DNA of 64,000 nt from Campylorhamphus procurvoides. Taxonomy: Eukaryota > Chordata > Aves > Passeriformes > Dendrocolaptidae. The position numbers were made by a program, and so were the translations under genes. Below, piece after piece: positions 61,316 through 64,000 of the stretch. Location: NCBI GenBank assembly GCA_013396655.1, contig WBMV01004259.1, forward strand, positions 496,001 to 560,000, given 5' to 3'. The notes under the pieces were generated by a model. The model searched no databases. It had not been told where the DNA came from and saw only the letters and a list, made by a program, of their open reading frames with translations. Every line of letters starts with the position of its first letter. Within the stretch, counting starts at the first letter, position 1.

Positions 61316-64000
61316 GTAAGATATATACAAATCATGTAGAAGTTTGTAGTTTCATTTCCTTTAAAATACTCAAGTATAAGAATGTTGGATTTTAAAAACT
61401 AATGAATAGAGAAATATCTGCATTTTCTGCCCTCTGTTGTGATGCCTATGAAATCTAAATGGAATTTGCAGGATACTTTCAAACTTTTGAATTAAGGTAA
61501 CAGTAAGAGTATACCTAGAATAAGCTTCAGCTTCTATTTAAGAGACTGACTGTATATCCACATACAGAAGTTCTGTATGTGAGGTAGATGCCTGCCTTCT
61601 CATTGTAGTTCCTCAAGATCTGTTTAATCAAAGTAATGCAGTCCAGGAAGTTTGTTAGCTTGTATCAGCCTGTATTTGTTCAGATGACTTTACTTACTTT
61701 CTGAGAGTTGAACTCCACCTCCTATTTTAATTCCTTGATTAAATGATTTACGCAATTTCATCTGGTGGGGGACTGACTGATTCATTCTACCTGACTAAAA
61801 GAATGTGAGACCCAGTAGAAAAGTCTTCAAGGCTCTATGAATTGTCAGTGAGTAATTTTTTCAAAGGGGGATTAAGACCAGTTACGTCTGATATTTGTTA
61901 GTCATTGACACAATTTCTTCAGAAGTGTTTCTCTTTTATGTACACAGTAGAGAAGACTAAAACAGTAGCTTGTATTAACCACATTGGTTTTTAGCTGGCA
62001 AAGAAAACAATATATGAGTTTCCTTGAGCCATACCCTTTAAATAGAAGCTTATTGAAGTTGGATGCTAAAATCCTTCATTGATGGTTGGTTAGAGAGGGA
62101 ACTGAAAGAGAAGTATTGAATGTGACTCACTTCAGGTTTAGGTAACATCAGGGAAACAGGTATTAGTCATAACTACATCAATTTAAAGATAAGTGCCATA
62201 AATATTAAGAGAATTTTTAAAAAAATAAATTGAAATATAGATACTTGATATTTATTACCCATAGATTGAAAATTAGTTTAAAGAAATTACAGTAACACAC
62301 AGAGAAAATAGAGTTTTAATCTACTCCCATTGAAGAAGAAATAGAACAATATCCCAGAGTTGTACCTATTGATCTTTCTTTTCACTTCTGCCTTATCACC
62401 TTTAGGATTTTATTTTTTCAATCTAAACTTGCAGGTTTTTTTATTTTTTATTGGTGTGACACCTAAAATTATGGACTTGTTAATAAAAGTAGTGTTTTAC
62501 TACAATACTTCAAGGCTTTCAAGATAATTTAAGGTCTCTAGAGTACAATATGAACATAAACCAAAAGTTTAACAAGGTACAATAAATGGCAATAAAGGCA
62601 TGCAATTAATACAATTAAACTTTAATAAACATGAGTTACGACTGAATTCAAGTGGAAGTGTTTTCATTGTTCAGGAACATCTTGCACTAAGGTCAAGATT
62701 ATTTCTTTTGTGGGATCTCATTGCAAGAGGTTCTTTATATTGCAATAGATTTTATTTTTACTTTTTCTGTTTTTAAATAATCAGTTGCTTCTTCAGTGTT
62801 GATCCATAAAATTTCCATTTATACCTGTTTATTGTTGCATTTATGTATTTAAAAATGGAGAGAGGGAAGGACAATGCAGCAGAAATTTTGACATGTTTAC
62901 TTGACTCTGAATTAAACAGCTCCCACAACTAGAAAAGCAATGGTAGTTTCACATCTAATTGTTCTTAATTGTGTTTATAAATTATAAACACTACAGCTGT
63001 AGCTTTTGCATTAACATTTAAATCATGTTTGGAATAAACATCCTAGGGAACATAAAATATGACGTGATGTAACTTTCTCAACTGTGAAAAGCAGAACTTT
63101 GATTTTAAAAGTTATAAATATAAAACCATTTCATTTTGGTTTCATACTCTTCAACAAAACCTTGTAGAAACTTAACATATGCACACAAATGCAATTTTAT
63201 ACTACATGTTTTGTTTCTGTTTATATTTAAAATTAATTTGGGGTAAATTATTCATAAAAATAAATATAAGAACTATAAATATAGTTATTTTTGCTGAATA
63301 GATGGCATTATTTTTGTGCTTTTTTCTTCATTTTTTCTTCTATGGTTAGCTCCTTATTTTCGTTTTCCTCTCTTCTCTGGAAGCTGGTTAGATCCTTTGT
63401 ATCTACAACAGTGCATGTAGGTAACATGTCATGGCTTATGACACTGAAACAATCTGTATCAGCAATTTCTCAGGTTTTGCACAGTAGACCAGTTGTTCTT
63501 GAATAAGCTTCCTCTAATTTATTACTATCTTTCCTTGTGCATAGAGCAATCATATTGGCAGGGATTGATTGGGCATGTTAGACACTTCATTTACTTGGTA
63601 GAAAAGTCCTTTAATTAAAATAATCTTACTGCTGCTAAAATGAAATGAATCCCAAGAAAACTCACCAACTAGAATTTAACGTACTACTTCAGTTGCATTC
63701 TTTTTCCTCATCTTCAAACTTTCCTTTTATAATACTCATTAAGATTATTCACAGATTTATGCACAATTTATTATTTCTCTTTCATTATTTTATTGAGTTG
63801 AGGCAGTTCTGCTAGTGTCTACAGGTACAAGGGAAATAAATATAAAAATGCATCATTGTAGATTGCTCTATTGAACTGTGTAGGTTATTTGTAACAGCAT
63901 TCTGTGGAAAGTATCTCTGATGCCATAACAGTTAATGTCCCAGAAAAGAAGATATAGGATAGAAAAGTTCCTATATCTTTCACAGCCTAGTTAAGAAAAC
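61316..64000 (+). other. EYS: Start of the next EYS intron, to the window end
   Basis: AT-rich intron. I looked for a phase-1 exon completing the sixth EGF domain and found none, so the next exon lies beyond the window. The frame at 63291-63506 has no domain features. Confidence 0.6.

Noticed and set aside
1..64000. CRISPR arrays, operons, prophage, rRNA or tRNA genes
   Set aside because: No regular direct repeats with spacers, no dense ORFs and no RNA gene signatures were seen; the window is vertebrate intronic DNA.

Overview
This window looks like the inside of one large vertebrate gene, most likely from a bird and perhaps a songbird. The evidence for a bird is the abundance of CR1 LINE fragments, many with the typical left end resembling AATCATAGAAT, plus several solo LTRs of avian ERV-L-like and ERV-K-like types on an AT-rich intronic background. 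No prokaryotic genes, rRNA, tRNA, CRISPR array or complete open gene was found.

The only convincing protein-coding sequence is a set of five small exons on the + strand: 2136-2249, 39834-40027, 41832-41959, 47854-47968 and 61156-61315. All have canonical AG/GT borders and their phases fit end to end (1-1, 1-0, 0-2, 2-0, 0-1). Together they give 711 nt, exactly 237 codons. They encode a run of EGF-like domains: the last cysteine of one, five complete domains and most of a sixth. The sequence matches what I know of EYS (eyes shut homolog), the secreted photoreceptor extracellular-matrix protein. The exon lengths 114/194/128/115/160 also fit the N-terminal EGF exons of human EYS (about exons 5-9), as far as I can recall human transcript coordinates. 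The window therefore shows an internal slice of EYS. The first exon, signal peptide, promoter, laminin-G region and 3' end lie outside it.

Layout: 1-2135 is the end of an upstream intron. Exon A is at 2136. A 37.6 kb intron follows, carrying most of the transposons: solo LTRs at 5247-5698, 10072-10700, 15367-15940, about 22660-23385 (split by a CR1), about 26293-26870 and about 30155-30720, with CR1 pieces at about 7663, 10816, 18701, 23061, 24651 and 26871. Exons B and C are 1.8 kb apart, with a CR1 starting about 30 bp after the exon B donor. A 5.9 kb intron holds a CR1 (43527) and a probable LTR (46250-46900). Exon D is at 47854. A 13.2 kb intron follows with CR1 sequence (48610, 49615) and a CR1 split by an LTR (56152-57850). 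Exon E is at 61156, and the window ends in the next intron.

The most interesting non-coding observations are the nested insertions (CR1 into LTR and LTR into CR1), three solo LTRs with readable target-site duplications, a pair of perfect inverted repeats abutting one of those LTRs, and a strong antisense bias of transposons within the gene. I saw no convincing undescribed biological system.
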